64,000 nt of DNA from Dallia pectoralis (Eukaryota; Chordata; Actinopteri; Esociformes; Umbridae): contig CM055754.1 of NCBI GenBank assembly GCA_029465975.1, positions 1,648,616 to 1,712,615 on the forward strand, given 5' to 3'. Position numbers and translations under genes: made by a program. The notes beneath the pieces are model-generated. The model saw only the letters and a list, made by a program, of their open reading frames with translations. It ran no database searches and had not been told where the DNA came from. Below are positions 27,801-36,960 of this stretch, one piece after another (position 1 is the first letter of the stretch; each line of letters starts with the position of its first letter).

Positions 27801-30800
27801 GTTCCCGGCACAATAGTATACCGAACATAATACTTTAAAAGGAGACAGGGGGGTTAGTGAGACAATGGCCATGAACGGGTAAACCCAGGACAAGTCCAGA
27901 CAGATGTTAGTAGAGACAGGACACAGGAAAGGTTAGACACCCTGGTTCCCTACGTCCCCGGCACCATAATATAGCAGCATAGATCTTAGAATGAGACAGG
28001 GGGGTCCAGTGAAGCTGGGGCCCTGAACAGGGTAAACCCAGAAACAGGGCCCAATAGGCCGGAAAACACCCACCCACTATGCCGAGCATCAACCCAGGGA
28101 CGCCAATCGGCCATGACCACTCGGGCAGGTTTAGTTTTTGCTCACAAAGTTACTCGAGCTGGTGGAACAAACAAGAGCTATAGCGAGCCAGTGACATCCA
28201 CACTCCGAGGAGCATATGGGAGGTTTAGTTTTTGCTCACAAAGTTACTCGAGCTGGTGGAACAAACAAGAGCTATAGCGAGCCAGTGACATCCACACCCC
28301 AAGGAGCATATGGGAGGTTTAGTTTTTGCTCACAAAGCTACTCGAATTGAGGCTGCAACGGAGCACTATAGCGACCCAGTGACTCCTCCCCACAGTTAAC
28401 TGGGATAATCAGAGTTTGTTCACTAGCTACTCGGATTGAGCGAACAAAGGAGAGCTATAGCGAACCAGTGACTCCTCCCCACAGTTAACTGGGATAATTA
28501 GGAGACCAGCATCCTTTGATCTAAGGTTACGCGTGGGTATGTATGGCTGGACTAATTCAGCGAGGTAGGTGGGAGCAAGTTGATGTAAAGCTTTATATGT
28601 TAACAGTAGTACTTTAAAGTCTGCCCTAGCCTTAACAGGCAGCCAATGTAAAGAGGCTAAAACTGGGGTAATATGGTCTTACTTCTTAGTTCTAGTTAAG
28701 ATTCTAGCAGCCGTAAGCAAGTAATAATTGAAGTTTGTTTATTGATTTATCAGGGTAACCAGAGAATAGAACATTGCAATAATCTAATCTTGAGGTAACA
28801 AAAGCATGGATTAGTTTTTCTGCATCAATTTTTGATAAATAATTTCTGATTTTTGCAATATTCCGAAGATGGAAAAATGCTGTCCTTGAAATATATTTTA
28901 TGTGATCGTCAAATGAGAGATCCGGGTCAAGGGTCACTCCAAGGTTTTTGACAGTTTTTTGTGAAATGACTATACATCCGTTTAGGTTCAGCGTAAGGTC
29001 TGTCAATAAATCTCTCTGTTTCTTAGGTCCTAAAACTAGCATTTCAGTTTTATCTGAATTTAGGAGCAGAAAAATCTCTGTCATCCACTTTCGTATATCT
29101 GAAACACAAGCTTCCATAGTGGCTAATTTAGGGGCTTCTCCATGTTTCATAGCAATATACAGCTGCGTGTCATCGGCATAGCAGTGAAAATTGACATTAT
29201 GTTTTCGGATTACATCACCCAAAGGTAACATATAGAGTGAGAACAGAAGTGGTCCTAAGACTGAGCCTTGTAGAACACCAAAGCATACCTTTGATTTGTT
29301 AGAGGATACGCCATCTACACAAACAAACTGAAGTCAATCTGACAAATAAGAACCTCTTCTTCTCACCAGCCTCTCAGATGTGATTTTTGTTGTATATAAA
29401 AAGGATATATTTAAGCTGTTGATTTTAGCTGAAGGGACCTAAAGAGTCGGTGTTGAGTACAGCTAATTAGGCTCTTCCTGTAGCACTTGTGATGTTAGGA
29501 CTGATCCTGGATTACACTCCTCAGCCAAGGTCATAATGACACCCTATTGTCAATTTAGTACACTGGTTGTGTCACTACATGCTAAATAGGATGCAATATT
29601 GGACTACAGTCTTGGAGCAGTTCTGAAGTGTACCGCTGTCTCAGTGAGAACCCATGAGGGAAATAAAGTGCTCAGTGGTTTACTAGACCGTTCTGTCTGC
29701 CTGCTTATTTCTTACTTTCATTTTACCCAGCAACTATTTCCAATACATAGCCATGCTTTATTTTACAATCGCAAATCAATTCACACATTTTCGTTGCATC
29801 GCTTACAGATTCTGTTACTCTTCATCGTCCTCCAAGCTTGAAATGATAAAGCTGCTAACATATAATACCTGTTACTGTTCGTTTTAGGAGGGAGGGGCAA
29901 AAAGACGTGTTCTTCCATAAGCAGGTCCTCTTCTGGTTTTGAGTCCAGTCACCTCCTGTCCCCAGAATACCCTGTCCTCCCCCTTGCACACCCCAGCCCC
30001 ACCTTGGTCCACCCTAACGAGACCCCCGTACAGACCCCACAGGAATATCAGCCCTCTGTCAAATTCCCTCCAAAAGCTTTGACCAGCCTTTCTAGACCAG
30101 CACATAGCCAAAGACATCACAGACACACCGGTAAGAAATGGCTGAGAAAAAGCCGGAGCTACGAGAAGCTGGAAGAGACGTCTGCTGCCACAGCCCTGCC
30201 CAGGCTCTGCCTCACCCTGGGGACGCTGCACTCGGAGCTCCGCACCACTCAGCTCCAGAGCCTGGAAAATCTGAAGCCAACTCCCATCAACGTGTCCAAT
30301 GTCAGGGGACCGGCTGAGGGCCAGCCAGCACAAATGGAAGCCTCACATTTGGAAGCCACACTCCAACAACCACAGTTGCCTACTGACACGCTACAGTTGG
30401 AACTGGTCGTTCCCAGATTAACTGGAATTCTTTCAACCCAACCCTGCGTCACAGACCTGGCAACCCAACCCTGCCTTAGGGAACAGTCAACCCAACCCTG
30501 CATTGCAGAACTGGCAACCCAACCCTGCCTAGAGGAACAGTCAACCCAACCCTGCGTCGAAGACCTGGCAACCCAACCCTGCGTCACAGACCTGGCAACC
30601 CAACCCTGCGTCACAGACCTGGCAACCCAACCCTGCCTGAGGGAACAGTCAACCCAACCCTGCGTCACAGACCTGGCAACCCAACCCTGCGTCACAGACC
30701 TGGCAACCCAACCCTGCCTAAGGGAACAGTCAACCCAACCCTGCGTCACAGACCTGGCAACCCAACCCTGCGTCGAAGACCTGGCAACCCAACCCTGCCT

Positions 30801-32197
30801 AAGGGAACAGTCAACCCAACCCTGCGTCGAAGACCTGGCAACCCAACCCTGCGTCACAGACCTGGAAACCCAACCCTGCGTCGAAGACCTGGCAACCCAA
30901 CCCTGCCTCAGAGACCTGGCAACCCAACCCTGCGTCAGAGACTTGGAAACAGAACCCAACTTGTTCCCAACTCTTCCTCAGCCTAAATGTCAGAGGTTGC
31001 AGCCCACTAGGGGAAGAAAACCCCTGCCTGTTGAGCTGGCCAACCACCTACAGGGAAGACTGCAGTCAGAGGGGATCGATCTGACAACTGAGCCCTACTC
31101 AGACAAGGTACGCTTTCATCACCATGTGGTCAACGGTAGTCCAGCTGAGGGCCAGCCAGCACAAATGGAAGCCTCACATTTGGAAGGACCCTCCACAATC
31201 CAACAACCACAGTTGCCTGCTGACACGTTACAGTTGGACGTGGTCGTGCCCAGGTTAACAGGACTTCTATCAGGCACACATCCTAAAAATTGCCCATCAG
31301 CACCAGGACGTAGACCCAAGCATCGTTTTGCCAGGCTGAACCCAAACCCATGTGGTTCCCCGTCCACCCAGGAGAAGACTGGTGACCTTGATGGTGCCTC
31401 TAAACTCTTCTCTTTAGACAGCACCTTTGTTGTTGATGTAGGTGTTACGCAAGAAGCAACCCTTGCAGACCTGGCAACACAACCCTGCCTTGCAGATTTG
31501 GCAACCCAACGCAACTCTTTCCCAACTGTTGAGCTGGCCAACCACCTTCAGGGAAGGCTGGAGTCAGAGGGGATCGATCTGACAACAGAGCCCTACTCAG
31601 ACAAGGTACGCTTTCATCACCATGTAGTCAACGTTAGTCTATGCTGGGCTGGCTCAGTACTAAGAAAGGACTAAGTAATATATTTGAAATGTGTCTACGG
31701 GTGATCTCTCTGTTAAATTATGTTGGTATCCACAGGGCTGTTGCATGCCATTCCCTACTTGCTTTTGACCAGTTCCCATATTTAAGGTTTAAAGGTTTTC
31801 TTGTTTTACTAATAGGCTCCGGTTTAATATAAGTGCCCTGTAGAGGGAATAGGGTACCATTTGAGACAATAGCAGTATTCTATGTTTCTCCTTCGAGCCC
31901 AGTCCTTTATTCTGACTCATCTCCACTTGCAGTATGGTCGCTATGGAATCCCCCAGTCACTTGTCCAGAGCTATTCCACCGAGCTGAATCTGCCTCCAAC
32001 TGAGACCATGAATGTCTTAGACCAGATCAGAATCAGACAGCTCGGCAAGCGAGGTCGCGTGGCAGTGAGTGGCTACAGTACTCACCTGTTGATTCTACAG
32101 AACATTTGCATAATTAGTATTTTAATGGCACTGCTTAATAATGTCTCTCCCATCCATCCTCCAGGTGTGTCGAAGGCCAAAGACCCTTGCTCATTGA
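15882..32197 (+). CDS. sash1: SAM and SH3 domain-containing protein 1 (SASH1), 5' end not found
   Basis: SASH1 is a cytoplasmic signalling scaffold. Coding exons read from splice sites: 15882-16016, 16281-16331, 16748-16803, 18359-18399, 18995-19084, 19280-19392, 19520-19621, 22435-22567, 22964-23221, 23422-23636, 23986-24060, 24179-24319, 24650-24782, 25070-25239, 25343-25549, 25858-26008, 26177-26308, 29888-31605, 31933-32064, 32165-32197. All junction phases agree and the total is 1,362 codons including the stop. Family landmarks: SLY-type N-terminus (EEL-rich 'MSDEERIQLMMMVKEKM'), 'SLGKKVKSVKETMRKR', SH3 core 'DIISKPPMGTWMGLL' (about residue 575), SAM1 'FNGYEDLDTFKLLEEEDL' (about 641-690). 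Human SASH1 starts with an upstream exon; it is not located here. Odd points: a huge exon 18 with a TQPC repeat and a duplicated end, and a stop after VCRRPKTLAH that removes the second SAM domain. Paralogue (a or b) not decided. Confidence 0.93.
18995..19084 (+). other. sash1: Symmetric 90-bp sash1 exon encoding the basic 'KNKSFWPNFRK' segment
   Basis: The exon lies between a 'gtttag' acceptor and a 'gtatat' donor and is phase 1 at both ends, so it can be included or skipped without changing frame. It encodes a basic segment (…KNKSFWPNFRKSQRGVLRQTSK) matching the human 'KNKYFWQNFRKNQKG' region. It is too short to stand out as an open frame and is easy to miss. Confidence 0.85.
19746..20039 (+). 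repeat. 9-bp tandem array (~32 copies) in sash1 intron 7
   Basis: Units are variants of ACTCCRCYA repeated for about 294 bp between 19,746 and 20,039. Because 9 is a multiple of three, both strands stay open and give long artificial frames (LTP/PTP on +, AEL/VEL on -). It sits inside the intron between 19,621 and 22,435 and is not coding. Confidence 0.95.
20055..20760 (+). repeat. ~700-bp polypyrimidine (CT-rich) tract in sash1 intron 7
   Basis: The + strand is almost entirely C and T for about 700 bp, built from imperfect repeats of 'ctctccccacctccctttct' with interspersed (CT)n and 'tttttccctttc'. Purines are nearly confined to a single A in each 'ccacc'. The other strand is the matching G/A-rich tract. 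Long open frames on both strands here are by-products of composition. Confidence 0.95.
20761..22434. other. Remainder of sash1 intron 7; nothing recognised
   Basis: After the pyrimidine tract the intron continues to the 'tctccag' acceptor at 22,431-22,434. No coding similarity, RNA gene or clear transposon was found by eye. Confidence 0.6.
27333..29370 (-). mobile_element. Non-LTR retrotransposon (LINE) fragment, antisense in sash1 intron 17
   Basis: On the minus strand a reverse transcriptase fragment reads 'VLGPLLFSLYMLPLGDV', then the catalytic 'YADDTQLYI' box (near 29,170), 'KNLGVTLDPDLSFDDHIK' and 'TSRLDYCNVLFSGYP', then past a stop (TKK*DHITPV) 'LASLHWLPVKARADFKVL' near 28,640. The 3' end lies at 27,333-27,360 with a TGAT-type tail and a conserved 'gctttataaataaat' end. 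The 5' part of the element is missing and stops interrupt the frame, so it is a dead, 5'-truncated copy. It is inserted opposite to sash1 transcription between exons ending 26,308 and starting 29,888. Confidence 0.85.
28127..28490 (-). repeat. 94-bp tandem repeats within the LINE 3' region
   Basis: 'aggtttagtttttgctcaca' recurs at 28,127, 28,221 and 28,315 (period 94), followed by a more diverged copy around 28,400-28,490 carrying 'gagctatagcgaaccagtga'. The array lies between the reverse transcriptase remnant and the 3' tail, so it is probably part of this LINE family's 3' untranslated region. Confidence 0.8.
29530..29596. repeat. Partial hairpin-type interspersed repeat
   Basis: 'gacaccctattgtcaattta' followed by 'gtacactgg' and 'taaataggatgcaatattgg' resembles the repeat annotated at 13,831, in shortened and diverged form. 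Low certainty. Confidence 0.45.
30313..31640 (+). repeat. sash1: In-frame tandem duplication inside sash1 exon 18, including a splice donor
   Basis: 'gctgagggccagccagcaca' occurs at 30,313 and again at 31,144 (offset 831, a multiple of three). Both copies run from PAEGQPAQMEASHLE through DTLQLxxVVPRLTG to VELANHLQGRLxSEGIDL and then TTEPYSDK. In both copies the codons GAC AAG are followed by GTACGC, the splice donor, and by the same former intron sequence reading RFHHHVVN. In the first copy the donor and this intron piece are now open reading frame. Exon ends 31,107 and 31,605 are both in phase with the next exon at 31,933. Confidence 0.93.
30436..30960 (+). repeat. sash1: 27-bp coding repeat, 19 TQPC units, in sash1
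   Basis: A 9-residue unit of form xTQPCxxxL repeats 19 times, with the tail varying between VTD, VED, LRE, LRD and IAE, ending in a degenerate LETEPN unit. The 27-bp period keeps frame. The second copy of the larger duplication has only one TQPC and one TQRN unit (about 31,478-31,520), so the array expanded or contracted after the duplication. Nothing like it is known to me in mammalian SASH1. Confidence 0.95.
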
Positions 32198-33622
32198 CAA
32201 TCAACGGTGACTTACAAAGTTTTGCTAAAAGCTTACAGGCAAAAACACAAATAGCTTAATGTGTTGTCTATCAAGGCATTATTTCAAGTAATTCAACGTC
32301 TACCGTGTTTAATTATTAACTTGTATGAACATATTAATAATGTTAAAGCTGCACTAAGTAGGATTTTTTTTATTTAAAATGTTTTGTCTATATGAACATG
32401 ATATCCTGGTTAAATGAGGTCCTGTGTTCAAAATTAGTATTTTTTGGGGGGGGGGGAGTAGTGCTACATAAATAAGAGCTGGACAAAGCAAGCATTTCCA
32501 TTAAATGGGATAAAATTTGACTCTACTATACAGTAAAATTGATTTATTCACACAATACAAGTTGTTTAGCTTTGTTTTATAATCGCTAACTATCTGTAGC
32601 TCCCAGTGCTGCTAAGCTAAAGTTTAAAATGATAAGTTGGACATGGTGACAGCTCTGTCTTTCTGGACGGGTAAAAATATTTTGTACATTATTTATACAG
32701 ATTGTTTAGCTTGATACCGTGTTACACTAACCAACTATAGCTCCCAGAGGAGAATCATGGAGTCACTTTCTAATCCAATTTACATAAAACTAGAAAGCTA
32801 ACGTTTCTTACCTGTGTTGTTGCATTTTGCATTTAACTGGTTTAATGTTTAATTTGCGATACATTTTCGGTTTGCCATGTCTAAAAACTTGCATTCGACC
32901 GACCACATGCATAATGTGATTTGGAGAAAAAAAACAGCAGTCAATCAAAATATGTCTGAGTGGGAGATAGAGGGGGTGCCCTTTTATTTTCAAAATCCAA
33001 CTTTGTGCAGCTTTGACAGTGAACATAAAATGCTGTGATTAAGGACGACTGACATCTTGTTCCTTCTATTGTGTAGTGTTATGTATCATTAAAGCAATGA
33101 AAACAATCTATTTCATTGTACTTTATCTCTAAAGTGAAATTGTAGTAAACATCTATTACACATCTCTACACGAACATAACACATTATTTACAACAACTAT
33201 CACTTTCTGAAATGAAATGTGTGCCTTTTACATTTTTAAATTATTATCAATTATATTCTTCTCTTAAGTACTTTAGTGGTTAGTAGAATCCATAAATTAA
33301 TTAAATCAATGTCATAATAAAAAATATATTACATATTTCATAAAATGCAGAGAATCTGTTATCACGACCACAAAATCTTAAGTATTCGTTCTTCGTTAAA
33401 CTTACAAAAAGTGCTAAAGAGATAATATCTTCAAAAATAAAATGGCAAGTGCATTTTAAGCGTGCAAAATCCTCCTATTTTTCATTGATGGGCAATACCA
33501 ACGACTTGTTCTAATTCAATATGATCTAATTGTTTTAACACAAAACATTGCAGAGTGAGTCATATTAGTTAGTTAACCTGTAATGATCGTGGGGAATCTC
33601 TGGCAGAGCATCTCCAAACTTT
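32198..33622. other. Intergenic AT-rich stretch between convergent sash1 and ddo 3' ends
   Basis: This stretch should hold the 3' untranslated regions of both genes. I see no frame encoding the missing second SAM domain of SASH1, no RNA gene and only a run of 12-13 G's near 32,445. Several ATTAAA/AATAAA-like signals occur but none can be assigned. Confidence 0.5.
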
Positions 33623-35621
33623 TCACAGCTTTGCATTGGTGAGTCTCTGATAGACACACTGTTTGACCAGGATGAGGGCGTCCAGAGCCGTACCCCAGCT
33701 CAGAGTGACCCCCCAGCCCCCGTGGCCGTAGTTATGCACCACTGGTACCTGTCGGCCTCCCAGTTGGAGCAGCTCCCTCTCCACCCTGACGTTCTTCCTA
33801 CTGGGTCTCAGCCCCACGGACGCCCCAAGTACTTTGGCCCTGCGCAGCGACGGCTCCAGCCTGCAACAACGCTCCAGGATGTCCTGGCTGTCCCCCGGGT
33901 CGGGCTCCAGCCGCCAGTCATCCGCCTGCCTACAGACCATACAGTATGTCACATGAAAAGACACCACATGTTTCTACTCCCAAGAGCACACATGCTGAAA
34001 TTGTAGAGAACATGTTTGTGGTCCATCAACCTATCTCAAGTGGTAACATTTGGGTATTCCCTGTAAAGACATTATAAATATGTAGGGTTGTTGTTTAGCA
34101 TTCTCTTCGTTATCATCTATTTCCACGATGCACTCATGTTCTCCAATGAACTCGACTTGCCTGGTACCGCCAAGTGTCACGCTGTGCATCCCTGGGTAGA
34201 TGTACGTCTGGCCACCCACGTCCCGGATGAAGTGTTGGAGCCAGGGAGCATGGACCTTCAAATCACAGTTCAGTATCATATCACCTGTGTCATGAATATC
34301 AGAGTTCCTGGCCCTTGAGTCATTATGTTCCGAGTACATTTCAATACAGGGTTAACGTGATCGTTGTCTGACAGTGATCATCACATACGCCATTTTGTTC
34401 CCAGTGAAAGGCTTTTTACATGTGTTTACACACCTTGAGGACCTGTCCTCGGACTGGGTACACCTGGGAGTCATCTACTAAAGTCCTGGCACCCAGACCG
34501 GAGCAGTTGACGATAACATCATAGCCTTGGGTGCTTAGTTCCTGAAGATTCTTTACTTTTTGTATCACAATCTGACCCCCTGCTTTTCTAAACCTAAATA
34601 TACATAACATACAAAAAAGTGTGAGAAAAATATTTAAAGTCATCCATGTCCAACTACGTAACGGTTTAAGTGCCTATCAAAAAGTACAGAAAAAAACAAG
34701 CTAAGACAAAGAAAGTACCTCTTCTCCAGCCATGGCAGGTAGTTGGAGCATTCACATTTCACTGTGGTGAAGGCCTGGCCAAACTTGTGATTAGGAAACC
34801 GCTTCAGTTCTTGGTCTGTCATGGTTCGGAAACCTAACACAAACTCAGACCAGAATGGCTTTTTCTCTGCCGGCACAGACGCGAAAAGTTGCCATCTAAA
34901 AAATGACATAAATTGAACAGATTTGAGACGGACGTCAAAAACTGTAGTACGTCTTAACAATTAATTAATGTCAAGTTACCAATCCAACTAGTGCTCTTCC
35001 AAAATGACACCCGTAGCCCTATATTGTGTTCCACCCAAAAGTAGTTCACTATTACGTGTGCTGCCATTTCAAATAAATCTGTTCTGTAATGAGTAAGTTA
35101 CCCAGAGCTGAGCAACACTCCAGCTTCTGATGCCTCCTCTGATTGGGCAATGGTCAGTAGGTGTTTCATTGACTCCTTAAACCACTTCTGCTGTTGTGCC
35201 AGAGGGATATCTGAGGTGGGAGAGGGCAAGTGTGGTACTAACAGTTAAAAATGTCGACATTTTATGGGATTTTCATCTTGGCATTAGTGAAATTGATATC
35301 ATATTGTACTTATTGAATTTATCGTTTAACAACTGTATCATGTTCAACACAGAAATAACACTTTCACTGTATTCATTTTTATTGTCACAGATTGCTAATA
35401 AATTGTTCGTAAGCTATCAATAGGTTGGGTAAAGAGATGACTTCCTCGCCTGGGAACGGTGAGCACATGAGAATCCCAGCCGCCACATCACTGGTGGTGT
35501 CAGGGGTGAACCTCTCTGCCATGAGGGTCACCGAGCAGTTGGGTAGTGCCTCGGCAATGCACAATGCTGTGGAGGAACCAACCACACCGGCCCCCACCAC
35601 CACAACTTTCACATTCTTCAT
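33623..35621 (-). CDS. ddo: D-aspartate oxidase
   Basis: FAD-dependent peroxisomal enzyme that oxidatively deaminates D-aspartate and D-glutamate, giving oxoacid, ammonia and H2O2. Coding exons on the minus strand: 35621-35450, 35210-35102, 34895-34719, 34587-34434, 34255-34161, 33929-33623; total 338 codons with stop, against 341 residues in the human enzyme. Visible features: N-terminal dinucleotide fold VVVVGAGVVGSST, 'FTPDTTSDVAAG', 'FGQAFTTVKCECSNYLPWL', 'VIVNCSGLGAR', 'TYIYPGMHSVTLGGTRQ', 'VVHNYGHGGWGVTLSWGTA'. The C-terminus is AKL, a PTS1-type peroxisomal signal. A 'tcactgcag' acceptor just before the ATG implies a non-coding first exon. Introns 1 and 5 need GC rather than GT donors. 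D-aspartate oxidase fits better than D-amino-acid oxidase on these motifs. Confidence 0.95.
33930..34160 (-). other. ddo: GC-AG intron 5 of ddo
   Basis: Exon 5 ends GGT ACC AG and the intron starts GCAAGT, the textbook GC-type donor. Joined to exon 6 (G CAG GCG GAT GAC TGG) it gives GGTRQADDWRLEPD, matching human GGTRQKGDWNLSPD. The acceptor is 'ggtctgtag'. Confidence 0.85.
34998..35075. repeat. Partial hairpin-type interspersed repeat in ddo intron 2
   Basis: 'ccaaaatgacacccgtagcc' then 'ctatattgtgttccaccca', 'aaagtagttcactatta' and 'tgctgccatttc' resemble the repeat family at 13,831. It lies between ddo exons 2 and 3. Confidence 0.5.
35211..35449 (-). other. ddo: Probable GC-AG intron 1 of ddo
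   Basis: Exon 1 must end in phase 1 to join exon 2 (ATATCCCTCTGGC…). The only fit is …TTC CCA G|GCGAGG, giving SPFPDIPLAQ, which aligns without gaps to human …TYPDTPIHTQ. The nearest GT (in GAGGAAGTCATC) is in the wrong phase. The acceptor is 'cccacctcag'. Confidence 0.75.
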
Positions 35622-36234
35622 CTTGCAGAATTCTGCAGTGAGAAAAAAAACGGTGTACTAGTTGGCTATTGTGCTATACTCTAAAGGTCATGTTTTACGA
35701 TGAGCCGTGAATATGTATACACACATATATATACATGTTTTATTAACATATTATTTTTAAATCATCAGGATGACATTTGGAGTTTAAAGGGAAAAAATGC
35801 CTATAGTTAAATTTTTGAAATTAAGTTTTGAAATTAAAACATTTACTAGTCTATAATATTTAATGCATGAAAGTGATCCGATTGTGAATCCTAAACAAAT
35901 GAAACGCATAATAAACTTAATTTTTTTTTCAGCCATTAAAACCAACTGCCGCTAGATGACGCAAAAATTCAATTTACGTCGAGGGTGAGTGCAAGAGGTA
36001 GCTGCCACCCAGATATAAAAAAGACAGAGATCCTATTTCTATATTAATATAGAGACATTTCCTATGGTTCTTCAGCTCCGACGCGTCCTTTATGATGACT
36101 TTTATTACAATTGTATTGTAAATAATCGACTGTATGTATATATATACGTATACTTTAGTACCCTGGATTAATTAACTACGTTCCGTGGCAAATAATCCAA
36201 ATGATACCAACCAAAGCTCAGTGCATCAGTAGAT

Positions 36235-36330
36235 CCCTACTGCGCATGCCTGAACTAGACCCGCAGCATCTCGCGTGAATCAGACTCGCAACCTCTCGCG
36301 AGAATCAGAAAAACGTCGACGAAGCGCTGG
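36235..36330 (+). promoter_or_regulatory. zbtb24: CpG-type promoter of zbtb24 with NRF1-like and TCTCGCGAGA motifs
   Basis: TGCGCATGC at 36,241 matches an NRF1 half-palindrome. TCTCGCGAGA at 36,294-36,303 is the palindromic element bound by BANP in vertebrate CpG promoters; a near copy TCTCGCGTGA occurs at 36,269, both followed by ATCAGA. The stretch is CpG-rich in an AT-rich setting and has no TATA box. A non-coding exon appears to end at 36,329 (gcgctg|gtaagg), splicing to an acceptor at 36,911-36,913. It lies about 0.6 kb from the divergent ddo start, so it might serve both genes. Confidence 0.7.
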
Positions 36331-36960
36331 TAAGGTCCTGAAAGATTGATATACTGTTTAAAAAATACTGCTGTTTGAAGCGGTCATGTTAAAAATGTAG
36401 CTAGTTTTTCATGTGTATATTGAACAATATTGTCTTGTTTGGACGTTGGGGTTCAATAAGAAGTGTATTGTTTGTTTATGTCGACAGCGTACATGCCGCT
36501 GGTCGGTGCTTTGTCTGAAACACTTCCTGTGCCTATTTGTTCATTATTGACCATTGAATTGTTGTGTCCTTTGCAGTTTTACTGTGGTTAAAGTAGGCTA
36601 ATTTAGTACATTTGATGAACAAATAACGTATTCAGTTGAGATAATATCTATATCGTCTAGGCTCTCGTTTGGTCTGTAGGCAGCACGTCTGCGATGAATG
36701 TTTGTGCCCAGAATGTTTATGATGAGATCAGTGGTTGTGCTTTTATACTATTGAGTCAATTTCCAGCAGACTCCCAAACTGTGAATGATGGATGTGATGA
36801 TTGGTTGTCTGACTGAGCTACTGTGCCCCAACATCCCCTCGACATAATGACACTGATGTTTACTGCTCTTTATTATTTGATGTATTTTTCAAGATTGTTT
36901 CACTTCATTGCAGGTAATGAGGTCGGTGCCTAGAAGCAAACTCCATTATCCACTAAGAAA

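Noticed and set aside
35438..35449. GT donor (GAGGAA|GTCATC) for ddo exon 1
   Set aside because: It ends the exon in phase 0, whereas exon 2 needs phase 1; the GC donor gives a gapless family match.
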